From NCBI RefSeq assembly GCF_008017805.1, contig NZ_VRTT01000027.1, forward strand, positions 18,339 through 82,338: DNA of 64,000 nt. The letters run 5' to 3'. This DNA is from Paenibacillus sp. N3.4 (GTDB lineage Bacteria; Bacillota; Bacilli; Paenibacillales; NBRC-103111). The notes below the pieces were generated by a model. That model ran no database searches, had not been told where the DNA came from, and saw nothing but the letters and a program-made list of their open reading frames with translations. Of the stretch, positions 55,937 through 64,000 are shown piece after piece (position 1 is the first letter of the stretch; every line of letters begins with the position of its first letter). Position numbers and translations under genes: made by a program.

Positions 55937-57243
55937 GTTCTGGATTCCTCCAATAGAAGATCAATGATGTGCCACTCATTCATTTCCGTAATATCATCAG
56001 GTACGCTTTGACCATTCGTCACATACGAAAGCTGCAAAGAAAACTCATGAACAATATTTACAATGGCACCATAGGAATCGGTTTCATCCATTTTGGTAAA
56101 TAGCACTTTATCTAATTTAAATTTATTAAAGTTGTTCGTGATGGCCCTCATATCTCGATATTTCGTAGTTAGACTAAGCACCAGCAGCGTTTCGCTGCTG
56201 CCTTGTGTCTTCAGTAATGCATTCAGTTCAGATACATACATCTCATTTCGAAAATTCCGTCCGGCTGTATCCATGAAAATAACATCGCATTCCGCAAGAT
56301 TATGAAAAGCCTTAGACAAGTCTTGTGGAGAAAAGACGACTTCGATAGGTACATTCAAGATTGTGGCATACGTTTTCAACTGTTCTATAGCAGCAATCCG
56401 ATACGTATCAGAAGTAATAAAACCTACTTTACGTTGATATTTGAGTACTTGCTCTGCTGCTAACTTCGCAATTGTGGTGGTTTTTCCTACGCCGGTTGGA
56501 CCAACAAAATGAACAACACGTGTATTCGGAGAAATCCGCTTATTTCTATCCGATTGAAAAATTTGTCCCAGTTTAGCTCGTACCATCCGGATAGCTGTAT
56601 CATCCGTTACCGTTTCATCCGCTAATTGAAAATCTGCCAGCACCTCGTCAATCAACTGCCGGACTAACGCAGGTTCAACTTCTTGATCGTAAAGCCGTTG
56701 TTCGATTTTCTGTAAGGGCTCCGGCAGCTTAGTATCTTCTGCGGAAAGTGTCAGTTTTCGCATCATTTCCTTCATTTGTTTAAGTTCTTCGATTAAATGA
56801 TCATCCTTATGTAGGGACTTGCTTACGCCCGTATTCACAGATACAGGAGAGTATGTCTGTTGTGGCGCATAAACCGGAGGTGCCTCTACTGCAGCTGGAA
56901 CTACTATCGGTTCCTTCTTGCGTTCTACAGCAACGAAAACATCGGGAACTTCCGGAAAATCCGATTGATAGCTGTCTGATCTAGAAGAAATTCCTTCATT
57001 CGTTCTAGTAGGTGCTTGTTGTCCCTTAGGCTGCGGCACCGATCGTTGTGATCCTGCATTACCTGCATTGGAGCCAGCATCGATAGCAGCAATAACTTCA
57101 ATCTTTCTCTTACTGAATAAACCAAGAAAGCCACCCGTTCGAATTTCTTTCGTATTCAGGATAACAGCATCCTTACCTAGATCCGTTCGAATTTTTTGCA
57201 GAGCATCAGGCATGGAATCAACTACGTATCTTTTTACTCTCAT
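55933..57243 (-). CDS. flhF: Flagellar SRP-like GTPase FlhF
   Basis: Sets flagellar basal-body position; 436 residues. An N-terminal basic segment (VKRYVVDSMPDALQKIRTDLG) is followed by a Pro/Gln/Thr-rich low-complexity region (about 80-150), an N domain, and the SRP-type G domain with FVGPTGVGKTTTIAKLA, TSDTYRIAAIEQL and DTAGRNFRNEMY. The TKMDE guanine-binding motif follows. It overlaps flhA and flhG by 4 bases each. Confidence 0.95.
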   Translation of the reverse strand: MRVKRYVVDSMPDALQKIRTDLGKDAVILNTKEIRTGGFLGLFSKRKIEVIAAIDAGSNAGNAGSQRSVPQPKGQQAPTRTNEGISSRSDSYQSDFPEVPDVFVAVERKKEPIVVPAAVEAPPVYAPQQTYSPVSVNTGVSKSLHKDDHLIEELKQMKEMMRKLTLSAEDTKLPEPLQKIEQRLYDQEVEPALVRQLIDEVLADFQLADETVTDDTAIRMVRAKLGQIFQSDRNKRISPNTRVVHFVGPTGVGKTTTIAKLAAEQVLKYQRKVGFITSDTYRIAAIEQLKTYATILNVPIEVVFSPQDLSKAFHNLAECDVIFMDTAGRNFRNEMYVSELNALLKTQGSSETLLVLSLTTKYRDMRAITNNFNKFKLDKVLFTKMDETDSYGAIVNIVHEFSLQLSYVTNGQSVPDDITEMNEWHIIDLLLEESRT

Positions 57244-59273
57244 AAATTGACTACCCCCATGCTCTGAATTTCAACATTCGGTTCTAGTTCGCTATACGAA
57301 AGTACAGGAATGTCTTGCAATGTTCTCTCCAATAACTGCCTCACATACATGCGAATCGTCGGTGATGTTAAAATAACGGGCTGCTGGCCGGATTGAATCA
57401 GTTTGGCAACTTGCTCACTTACACGGTGATAAATAATTTGAGAAGAAGATGGATCAAGAGCTAAATAGCTTCCTTGATCGGATTGCTGCACCGAATCAGC
57501 AATTTTCTTTTCCACGGAAGGACCAACGGTGATAACCTTCAGTGAATCGCCTAATGATGTAAATTGTTGTGTGATTTGACGGGATAAAGATTGACGTACA
57601 TATTCGGTCAAAACTTCTGGATCCTTTGTATAAGATCCGTTATCAGCAAGCGATTCAAGAATCGTTACCAAGTCACGCACAGAAATTTTCTCACGTAACA
57701 GTTTGGCCAATACCTTTTGCACATCCCCAATCGTCAAGACAGATGGAATGAGATCATCCACAAGCGCTGGGTAGGTTTCACGAACGTTATCGATAAGTGC
57801 CTTCGTTTCTTGTCTACCAAGGAGCTCATGCGTATGTTTCTTGATGATTTCGGTTAAATGCGTAGCCACCACTGAAGGTGGATCAACAACCGTGTAACCT
57901 GACAATTCTGCTCGTTCTTTGGTTACTTCATCAATCCATATTGCCGGCAATCCAAAAGCAGGTTCTGTCGTTTCAATACCAGCAATCGAATCATCATCAA
58001 TACCTGGACTCATTGCCAAATAGTGATTAAGAAGTAATTCGCCGCGCGCGACCGTATTGCCTTTAATTTTAATGATATACTCATTCGGACGTAACTGAAT
58101 GTTGTCACGAATACGAATTACGGGCACTACAACGCCAAGTTCCAATGCACATTGTCTTCGTATTAAAATAATTCGATCTAGTAAATCTCCGCCTTGCTGC
58201 GTATCTGCTAAAGGAATCAGACCATAGCCGAATTCAAACTCGATTGGATCGACCTGCAACAAGGAAATAACGCTCTCAGGACTACGGACCTCTTCGATTT
58301 GTTGTTCTTCGACTAATTGCTCCTCTTTAATTGCTTGTCGGTCCAAATTCTTTTGCATTTTGAAAGCTGCGTAAATTAGCAATCCGGCTATCGGAAAAGT
58401 ACTGTACCAATGAATGGGTGTAAAAATACCAAGTACCACCAAGGTTCCAGCTACAATGTATAATAGTTTCGGCTGCGCCGTCAGCTGTTTCGTAATGTCA
58501 TGACCGAGATTCCCTTCAGAGGAAGCTCGCGTAACGATAATACCGGCAGCCGTTGAGATTAATAATGCTGGAATTTGACTGACGAGCCCATCCCCAATGG
58601 TTAGGATCGAAAAGGTTTCCAACGCTTCCGGAAAGGACATCCCTTTCATCGTCATTCCAATAATGAAACCACCGATTAAATTAATAACGAGAATAATAAT
58701 ACCGGCTATGGCGTCCCCTTTTACGAATTTACTCGCTCCGTCCATGGCACCATAGAAGTCAGCTTCACGTTCAATCTTCTGTCTGCGTTCCCTAGCTTGA
58801 ACCTCATTAATTAAACCTGCGTTCAAATCAGCGTCAATACTCATTTGTTTACCAGGCATCGCATCGAGTGTAAATCTTGCTGCTACCTCGGCAACACGCT
58901 CAGAACCTTTGGTAATTACAATGAACTGTACCAAGACAAGGATGAGAAACACCACGAAACCCACCACGATATTGCCTTGAGCGACGAAAGAACCAAAAGT
59001 TCTGACCACGTTACCTGCTTCTGCATGTGCCAAAATGTTCCGTGTCGTGGATACGTTGAGCGCCAACCGGAACAAAGTCGTTATAAGCAATAACGAAGGA
59101 AATATTGAAAATTGCAGTGCTTCTTGCGTATTCATTGCGACCAAAATAATCATTAAAGCTATGGAAATATTAATAATTAACAGAAAGTCGAGTAAAGGGA
59201 TTGGAACAGGTACAACCATCATTAATACAATGCCGATAATACCTACAAGAACAACTAAATCTTTGATTTTCAT
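57240..59273 (-). CDS. flhA: Flagellar export gate protein FlhA
   Basis: Large inner-membrane component of the type III export gate; 677 residues, the standard length. The N-terminal half has about eight membrane segments and the conserved FHIPEP-type cytoplasmic loop (MPGKQMSIDADLNAGLI...ARERRQKIEREADFYGAMDGASKFVKGDAIAGI). The C-terminal half is the cytoplasmic nonamer-forming domain that binds chaperone-substrate complexes. It overlaps flhF at its end. Confidence 0.97.
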   Translation of the reverse strand: MKIKDLVVLVGIIGIVLMMVVPVPIPLLDFLLIINISIALMIILVAMNTQEALQFSIFPSLLLITTLFRLALNVSTTRNILAHAEAGNVVRTFGSFVAQGNIVVGFVVFLILVLVQFIVITKGSERVAEVAARFTLDAMPGKQMSIDADLNAGLINEVQARERRQKIEREADFYGAMDGASKFVKGDAIAGIIILVINLIGGFIIGMTMKGMSFPEALETFSILTIGDGLVSQIPALLISTAAGIIVTRASSEGNLGHDITKQLTAQPKLLYIVAGTLVVLGIFTPIHWYSTFPIAGLLIYAAFKMQKNLDRQAIKEEQLVEEQQIEEVRSPESVISLLQVDPIEFEFGYGLIPLADTQQGGDLLDRIILIRRQCALELGVVVPVIRIRDNIQLRPNEYIIKIKGNTVARGELLLNHYLAMSPGIDDDSIAGIETTEPAFGLPAIWIDEVTKERAELSGYTVVDPPSVVATHLTEIIKKHTHELLGRQETKALIDNVRETYPALVDDLIPSVLTIGDVQKVLAKLLREKISVRDLVTILESLADNGSYTKDPEVLTEYVRQSLSRQITQQFTSLGDSLKVITVGPSVEKKIADSVQQSDQGSYLALDPSSSQIIYHRVSEQVAKLIQSGQQPVILTSPTIRMYVRQLLERTLQDIPVLSYSELEPNVEIQSMGVVNL

Positions 59274-59294
59274 CAGATTGTACCTCCCCCCTTG

Positions 59295-60387
59295 TTAATT
59301 CGTTTTACCTTTGACTTTATATACGTAAGCCAAAACTTCTGCGACTGCCTGGAACAGCTCTGCAGGAATCGACTCACCGATTTCCACCTGAGCGAAGATC
59401 GCTCGAGCAAGTGGTTTGTTTTCCATCGTCATAACACCATTTTTCTTGGCAACATCTTTAATCTTAAGGGCGACGTAATCAGCACCCTTAGCAATAACCG
59501 TTGGAGCTTGCATATTGTTGGAATCGTATTTCAAAGCAACCGCGAAATGCGTCGGATTTGTAATAATAACATCCGCTTTCGGAACTTCTTGCATCATTCG
59601 CCGCATCGCCATCTGGCGCTGCTTAGCTCTGATCTTCCCTTTAATCAGCGGATCTCCTTCACTCTTCTTATACTCGTCTTTGATATCCTGTTTGGACATT
59701 TTCAAACTTTTTTCATACTCATATTTCTGATAAATATAATCAAAAATAGCCAAAACGATTAAAATAGCGCCAATTTTAATGCCTAATGTCAGCGTGAGGG
59801 AAGCAATAAATGAAAATGTACTTTCTAAAGGCGAATGTCCAAGGCCTAGGAGCTTAGCCTTCTGCCCCATAAGCGTTGTATAAACGACGTAACCGATGAT
59901 TAACATTTTCATTGTGGATTTCAGAAAATCCATAATAGTTCGTAATGAGAAAATCCGTTTGAAGCCTGCGATGGGATTTATTTTGTTGAATTTCATCATC
60001 AAAGGATCGCCAATAAACATAAACCCGATCTGGCCGTAGTTAGCTAAGAAGGCAATTATTAGAACCAGAATAAAAATCGGTGCCAAAATAAATAAACCTT
60101 GTGTTACTAAATCCACGAATAATACTTGAACATTTCCAGTTGTAACTTCCATTGTAAGCTGGTTTTCATACACATTGCGGAAAATATTTATAATACGTAC
60201 CTTCATATAACTGCCAAACATGAGGAAAGCCATAAATGAAAATAGTAAGATCAGCGCCGCAGGCAAGTCCATACTCTTAGCAACCTGACCCTTTTTACGC
60301 GCATCCTGCCTTTTTTGGTTGTTGCGGATTCCGTCTTTTCCCCAGCAAACCATTGCAAATCAAGCTGCAAGCGAATGGGTGGGACAC
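59295..60387 (-). CDS. flhB: Flagellar export switch protein FlhB, two frameshifts near the start
   Basis: Sets export substrate specificity by self-cleavage at NPTH, seen here in ITNPTHFAVAL; four membrane segments come before. About 364 residues after repair. The N-terminus as read is out of frame. Restoring one base at about 60361 and one in the A run at 60311-60316 gives MSHPFACSLDLQWFAGEKTESATTKKRQDARKKGQVAKS, the usual FlhB start. Start GTG 60387 has AGGAGGAAA upstream. Both repairs are in homopolymers or doublets. It lies between fliR (10 bases) and flhA. Confidence 0.93.
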
Positions 60388-60397
60388 GGGTTTCCTC

Positions 60398-61201
60398 CTA
60401 CTTTAAGGGAGTTGATTGTTGCGAACCACTTATCAGTTGGAGCAACTTCTCCATGTAATCAAAGATCGTAGCAAATAAATTTTGAAATTGTGAGTTCAAC
60501 TCTGGAAACAGGATCACTAGCAGAAAAAAACCTAACATCATTTTGAGCGGTGCTCCTATAACGAAAATATTAAACTGAGGAGCGACCCTTGTCAGTAATC
60601 CTAACCCTAGGTCCGTCAAAAAGAGAGCGGCAACAATGGGTGCAGCAAGCTGAAATGATAGGTAAAACATCTTAGACAAAGAACGAAACAAGAAATCGGA
60701 TATTTGACCATTATAAATATGTGCAAACAATTGGTTATCGAGTGGTACCCAACGATAACTGTCAATGATCGCCCTGATCAAGAAATGATGACCGTCAAAG
60801 GAAAGGAAGAGCAATACGGCGATCATATACTTAAGGTTTCCCAACATCGGAGAAGATGCACCTGTCAAAGGATCAATGACACTCGCCATACTGAATCCAA
60901 TCTGCATATCCATAAAAGAACCAGCCGTTTGTACAACCGTGAAAAAAAGATAGCCCAGAAATCCAAGCAAAACACCAATTAACATTTCACGGATAATCAG
61001 CAATATGTATTCGCCATCTATGGGAATTGGCTTATTCAATGCCATTGTGGAAAAAATAATAAACGAAATGAAGACAGAAAGACCGATCTTGAACATCATC
61101 GGAACATTTTTGGAAGATAAAATGGGAACGACGACAAAGAACGATGTAATTCGACAAAAAATAAGCAGAAAGGTAGGAATAACTTGAAAAAAGAGCGTCA
61201 T
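60398..61201 (-). CDS. fliR: Flagellar export protein FliR
   Basis: Export gate membrane protein, about 267 residues and six membrane segments. Conserved FCRITSFFVVVPILSSKNVP, EMLIGVLLGFLGYLFFTVVQTAGSFMDMQIGFSM and DPLTGASSPMLG, with LGLGLLTRVAPQFNIFVIGAPLK. It forms the gate core with FliP and FliQ. ATG 61201 is chosen over a GTG at 61210; the ribosome site is weak. It starts about 12 bases after fliQ. Confidence 0.95.
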   Translation of the reverse strand: MTLFFQVIPTFLLIFCRITSFFVVVPILSSKNVPMMFKIGLSVFISFIIFSTMALNKPIPIDGEYILLIIREMLIGVLLGFLGYLFFTVVQTAGSFMDMQIGFSMASVIDPLTGASSPMLGNLKYMIAVLLFLSFDGHHFLIRAIIDSYRWVPLDNQLFAHIYNGQISDFLFRSLSKMFYLSFQLAAPIVAALFLTDLGLGLLTRVAPQFNIFVIGAPLKMMLGFFLLVILFPELNSQFQNLFATIFDYMEKLLQLISGSQQSTPLK

Positions 61202-61213
61202 TTCTCTCACAAC

Positions 61214-61483
61214 CTATCCAACGAATTTGTAAAGGTTGTTGAGCAAATTAAAAGTAAAATCAATCAACGTATTCATGATCCAAGGTCCGAATATTAATAT
61301 GGACAGAAGAACGGCAACAATTTTGGGAACAAAAGCTAATGTTTGCTCTTGAATTTGTGTCGTTGCTTGAAAAATACTGATGATTAGACCAACTACCAAC
61401 CCAATTAGCAGCATAGGCGAACTCGCTTTAAGCACGGTATAAACCGCTTCTCCAGCAATGCGAATAACAAATTCCGAACCCAT
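61214..61483 (-). CDS. fliQ: Flagellar export protein FliQ
   Basis: Small export-gate subunit, 89 residues with two membrane helices (VYTVLKASSPMLLIGLVVGLIISIFQATTQIQEQTLAFVPKI). Four copies are thought to wrap the FliP-FliR core. Length is exactly typical. It is 26 bases after fliP and directly before fliR. Confidence 0.95.
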   Translation of the reverse strand: MGSEFVIRIAGEAVYTVLKASSPMLLIGLVVGLIISIFQATTQIQEQTLAFVPKIVAVLLSILIFGPWIMNTLIDFTFNLLNNLYKFVG

Positions 61484-61509
61484 TTAGTAAACCTCCGATA
61501 TGTTGTTCA

Positions 61510-62285
61510 TCAGCCGTAGCTTAGCAGTAATGATCTCACGACAAGATACCAACCATCTACAAGAATAAACAGTAAGATCTTAAAGGGTAGAGAAATCATG
61601 ACTGGCGGCAGCATCATCATGCCCATGGCCATTAAGGTGCTGGATACAACCATATCTATGACCAGAAACGGAATAAATATCATGAACCCCATTTGGAAAG
61701 CAGATTTCAATTCACTAATGGCGTACGCCGGAACAAGTGAAGTAATCGGAATATCCTCTACGCCTGTTGGTGCCTTAGCTTTGGAATAATCTAAGAAAAG
61801 TTTCAGATCCTTTTGACGGGTATGCTTAAACATGAACTTTTTCATCGGATGGATGCTTTTTCAAACGCTTGCGTCTGATTAATATCTCCCTTTAGATAAG
61901 GCTGAAGGGCTGTTTGATTAACCTCCCCTAAAGTTGGGGACATGATAAAAAAGGTTAAAAACAGAGCGAGTCCGATTAGAACCTGATTAGGAGGCATCTG
62001 CTGGGTTCCTAGTGAAGTTCGAACGAAACCAAGCACGATGACAATTCTTGTGAAACTGGTCATTAGGATAAGAAAAGATGGAGCAAGACTTAGTACGGTT
62101 AACAGCAGCAGAAGTGTGACTGTATTCGTGGAACCGCCTGCCGAACTGCCCATAGTACCAATGTTTACATTTAAACCTGGGATTGGATTGTTTACATCCG
62201 TTTCCGCAGCTGATGCAGTGAGTGATAACATCAGCATACCTACCAATACGATCAGCAGTATAAGAACTCGTCTATTTCTCTTCAT
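61510..62285 (-). CDS. fliP: Flagellar export protein FliP, one frameshift
   Basis: Core of the export gate, about 258 residues after repair. An N-terminal signal peptide ([20 protein letters not shown]) precedes [38 protein letters not shown], and the C-terminal half has [33 protein letters not shown]. As read, it stops near 61846. One missing base there gives [20 protein letters not shown] and joins the halves. The ATG overlaps the fliO stop (ATGA). Confidence 0.93.
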
Positions 62286-62908
62286 TCATCATTCAACCGA
62301 TCTTTTTGTTTTTGATCTGAAAGCCATTCTTCAACATTTTTATTGCGGGTTGTCACACGCTGCAGTTTATCATGAAATACTTGTTGGAAGGACGAGGTAA
62401 GTTCCACTTCCTCATCCATCTCCTTCTTTCTTTTCGGAAGCTTGCTAATCCAGCTGCTTAGTGAAGCGATGCCGGGTTGCCCATCCTTCGAGGAAGTAAG
62501 TAAATCAGTGATATAGGCAACTTCATCGGCGTCATTGATTTTATCCAGCAATTGAATATTATCACCGACGCCAACCACGAAGAGCGAATGACCAATCTCA
62601 ACAATTTGAATCGATTTATTCTGCCCAAGAGGAACTCCTCCTAACGAACGAATCGAATTGCCAAACAAAGAACCTTTGTTTTTTTTAGCCAAAAACTTAA
62701 TAAGAACAAAAAACAGAAAAATAATGATTACAAGAAAGAAAATTACTTTGGCAATCATGCCAAACGAATCAAAGTTGTCCGTAGTCGGAAAATCAGCACC
62801 GGGAAGACCTTGTCCCGGCTCTTCTGCCATACACAAGGAGCTTATTAATAGCATTGCTGCTGCACTTGCTAGAACGGTAAACAGTCGTTTCGAGTAGAGC
62901 CTTCTCAT
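62282..62908 (-). CDS. fliO: Flagellar biosynthetic protein FliO
   Basis: Assembly factor for the FliP pentamer; 208 residues. A signal peptide ([21 protein letters not shown]), a membrane segment ([20 protein letters not shown] at about 54-73), and the FliO core [37 protein letters not shown] charged C-terminal tail follows. It lies between cheY and fliP and overlaps fliP, as in B. subtilis. Confidence 0.93.
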   Translation of the reverse strand: MRRLYSKRLFTVLASAAAMLLISSLCMAEEPGQGLPGADFPTTDNFDSFGMIAKVIFFLVIIIFLFFVLIKFLAKKNKGSLFGNSIRSLGGVPLGQNKSIQIVEIGHSLFVVGVGDNIQLLDKINDADEVAYITDLLTSSKDGQPGIASLSSWISKLPKRKKEMDEEVELTSSFQQVFHDKLQRVTTRNKNVEEWLSDQKQKDRLNDE

Positions 62909-62956
62909 AGTAACAGCCCTTTCGGTTTATGTAAGACTCAACCGAACGTAAACGGC

Positions 62957-63319
62957 TTAACCCAGAGTCTTCTTGATAGCTTCAATAACACGGTCTGCTT
63001 GGAACGGTTTCACAATAAAATCTTTCGCACCAGCTTGAATGGCATCAATAACCATAGCCTGCTGACCCATCGCCGAACACATAATGACTTTAGCATTAGG
63101 TTCTATTTTTTTGATTTCCTTCAACGCTTGAATACCGTCCATCTCCGGCATGGTAATATCCATTGTAATGAGATCTGGTTTTAATTCTTTAAATTTCTCG
63201 ATAGCTTGAGCTCCATCATTTGCTTCTCCACAAACTTCATAACCATTTTTAGACAAAATATCACGAATCATCATTCTCATAAAAGCTGCATCGTCAACAA
63301 TCAGAATACGGTTAGCCAT
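62957..63319 (-). CDS. cheY: Chemotaxis response regulator CheY
   Basis: Single receiver domain, 120 residues. Phospho-acceptor Asp54 in LITMDITMPEMDG, acidic pair DD at 9-10, Thr/Ser at MCSAM, and Lys in VKPF. CheY-P binds the FliM/FliY switch; in Bacillus it promotes counter-clockwise rotation. It follows fliY after 26 bases. Confidence 0.97.
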   Translation of the reverse strand: MANRILIVDDAAFMRMMIRDILSKNGYEVCGEANDGAQAIEKFKELKPDLITMDITMPEMDGIQALKEIKKIEPNAKVIMCSAMGQQAMVIDAIQAGAKDFIVKPFQADRVIEAIKKTLG

Positions 63320-63345
63320 TAAAAAACAGTCCCCCTAAGATTAAA

Positions 63346-64000
63346 TTATTGTAACTTCTGAATTCGTTCCCATTGATTGACAATATCAGTTACACGTACC
63401 CCAAAATTTTCATCAATAACAACGACTTCCCCTTTGGCAATCAGCTTGTTGTTCACCAAGATATCAACGGGCTCACCTGCCAGCTTATCCAGTTCAATGA
63501 TCGAGCCTTGAGACAATTCCAAGATGTCTTTAATCACCTTATGCGTTCTTCCTAATTCTACAGTTACCTTAAGAGGAATATCCAGTAGTAAATTTAAATT
63601 TGTATCATCGGTCATGAGCCAATGAATCGGATTGTAAATTACCAAATTGGACAGGCTGAACATTCACATTGCGATTTGGCATTCCTCCATATGTTGCTGG
63701 AGGCTGTTGATACATCGGTTGTTGCTGTTGCGGCGGATACATCGGTGGATACATTGGCTGTCCCATCGGAGGCTGCTGATACATAGGTTGCTCATACATT
63801 GGCGGCTGTTGCTGTTGATACATCGGCTGCTCGTACACGGGCTGTGCGGCAGGTGGCGGTGTGTGAACCTCCTGCTTCGGAGCTGCTGCAGGCGGTGTAG
63901 GTGCTCATACATTGGCGGCTGTTGCTGTTGATACATCGGCTGCTCGTACACGGGCTGTGCGGCAGGTGGCGGTGTGTGAACCTCCTGCTTCGGAGCTGCT
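63346..64000 (-). CDS. fliY: Flagellar switch protein FliY, C-terminal part, two frameshifts
   Basis: Partial at the window edge. The C-terminal about 80 residues are the FliN domain ([68 protein letters not shown]), forming the C-ring. Before it is a long Pro/Gln/Tyr/Met linker ([14 protein letters not shown]) with tandem repeats. The N-terminal CheC-like phosphatase part, expected for FliY, is beyond the edge. Two frame breaks: one extra base near 63610 (removing it joins SLAHD to DDTNLNL) and one missing base near 63902 in the repeat. It is followed by cheY. Confidence 0.92.
63790..64000 (-). repeat. Tandem repeat in fliY linker, unit about 114 bases
   Basis: Identical 98-base segments at 63790-63887 and 63903-64000 are separated by 15 bases, a period of 113. 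Restoring one base near 63902 makes the period 114, i.e. 38 codons (approximately [38 protein letters not shown]). The repeat may continue past the window edge. Confidence 0.9.

Noticed and set aside
63790..64000. CRISPR-like array at the right end
   Set aside because: The repeated unit is 98 bases with a 15-base spacer, translates as a continuous linker, and no cas gene is present.

Overview
The window reads as core chromosome of an endospore-forming, flagellated Bacillota, most likely Paenibacillaceae. Gene order follows the Bacillus subtilis ymfM-to-fliY block almost gene for gene. Paenibacillus-like traits include sporulation genes (dpaA/dpaB, sleB, spoIIIE), strong AGGAGG ribosome sites with many TTG and GTG starts, and a FapA-type gene in the motility operon. 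Every gene I accept is on the minus strand, so transcription runs from coordinate 64000 towards 1. I found no tRNA, rRNA, IS element, phage, CRISPR array, toxin-antitoxin or defence system, and no gene-free stretch longer than 300 bases.

Layout from high to low coordinate. (1) 64000-46044: one long flagellar and chemotaxis operon, fliY-cheY-fliO-fliP-fliQ-fliR-flhB-flhA-flhF-flhG-cheB-cheA-cheW-cheC-cheD-(membrane protein)-sigD-fapA-(small gene)-(SwrB-like gene)-(YceG-like gene), closed by a terminator. It encodes the C-ring, export gate, pole placement, chemotaxis signalling with adaptation, and the flagellar sigma factor. (2) 45950-40079: rpsB and tsf (translation), pyrH, frr, uppS, cdsA and dxr (UMP kinase, ribosome recycling, lipid and isoprenoid precursors). 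(3) 39807-32698: rseP, proS and polC. (4) 32630-24020: rimP-nusA-rnpM-ylxQ-infB-rbfA-nrnA-truB-ribF, behind a good sigma-A promoter. (5) 23999-18188: rpsO, pnp, ylxY, an M16 peptidase and dut. (6) 18120-13335: dpaA-dpaB-asd-dapG-dapA, making aspartate-family intermediates and dipicolinate, with a SigK-like promoter in front. (7) 13261-7680: RNase J, then tepA-ylzJ-spoIIIE. (8) 7632-1: sleB with a SigG-like promoter, ymfF-ymfH-ymfI, ymfJ, a lipoprotein gene, ymfK, rodZ and the start of a YajQ-family gene.

The most striking property of the sequence is technical. Thirteen genes are each interrupted by one to three single-base length errors, mostly a missing base in a short homopolymer. They include essential genes (infB, rpsB, polC, spoIIIE/ftsK, dapA, asd). 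Adding or removing one base restores a conserved full-length protein each time, so I treat them as uncorrected sequencing or assembly errors, not pseudogenes. I give each as one CDS over the restored span.

I looked for an undescribed system and did not find a convincing one. The best leads are modest: a 38-residue tandem repeat in the FliY linker, an archaeal/eukaryotic-type ProRS at the bacterial proS locus, an active plus inactive M16 peptidase pair, three uncharacterised small genes inside the motility operon, and a SigK-like promoter feeding a run of biosynthetic genes that are also needed in growth.
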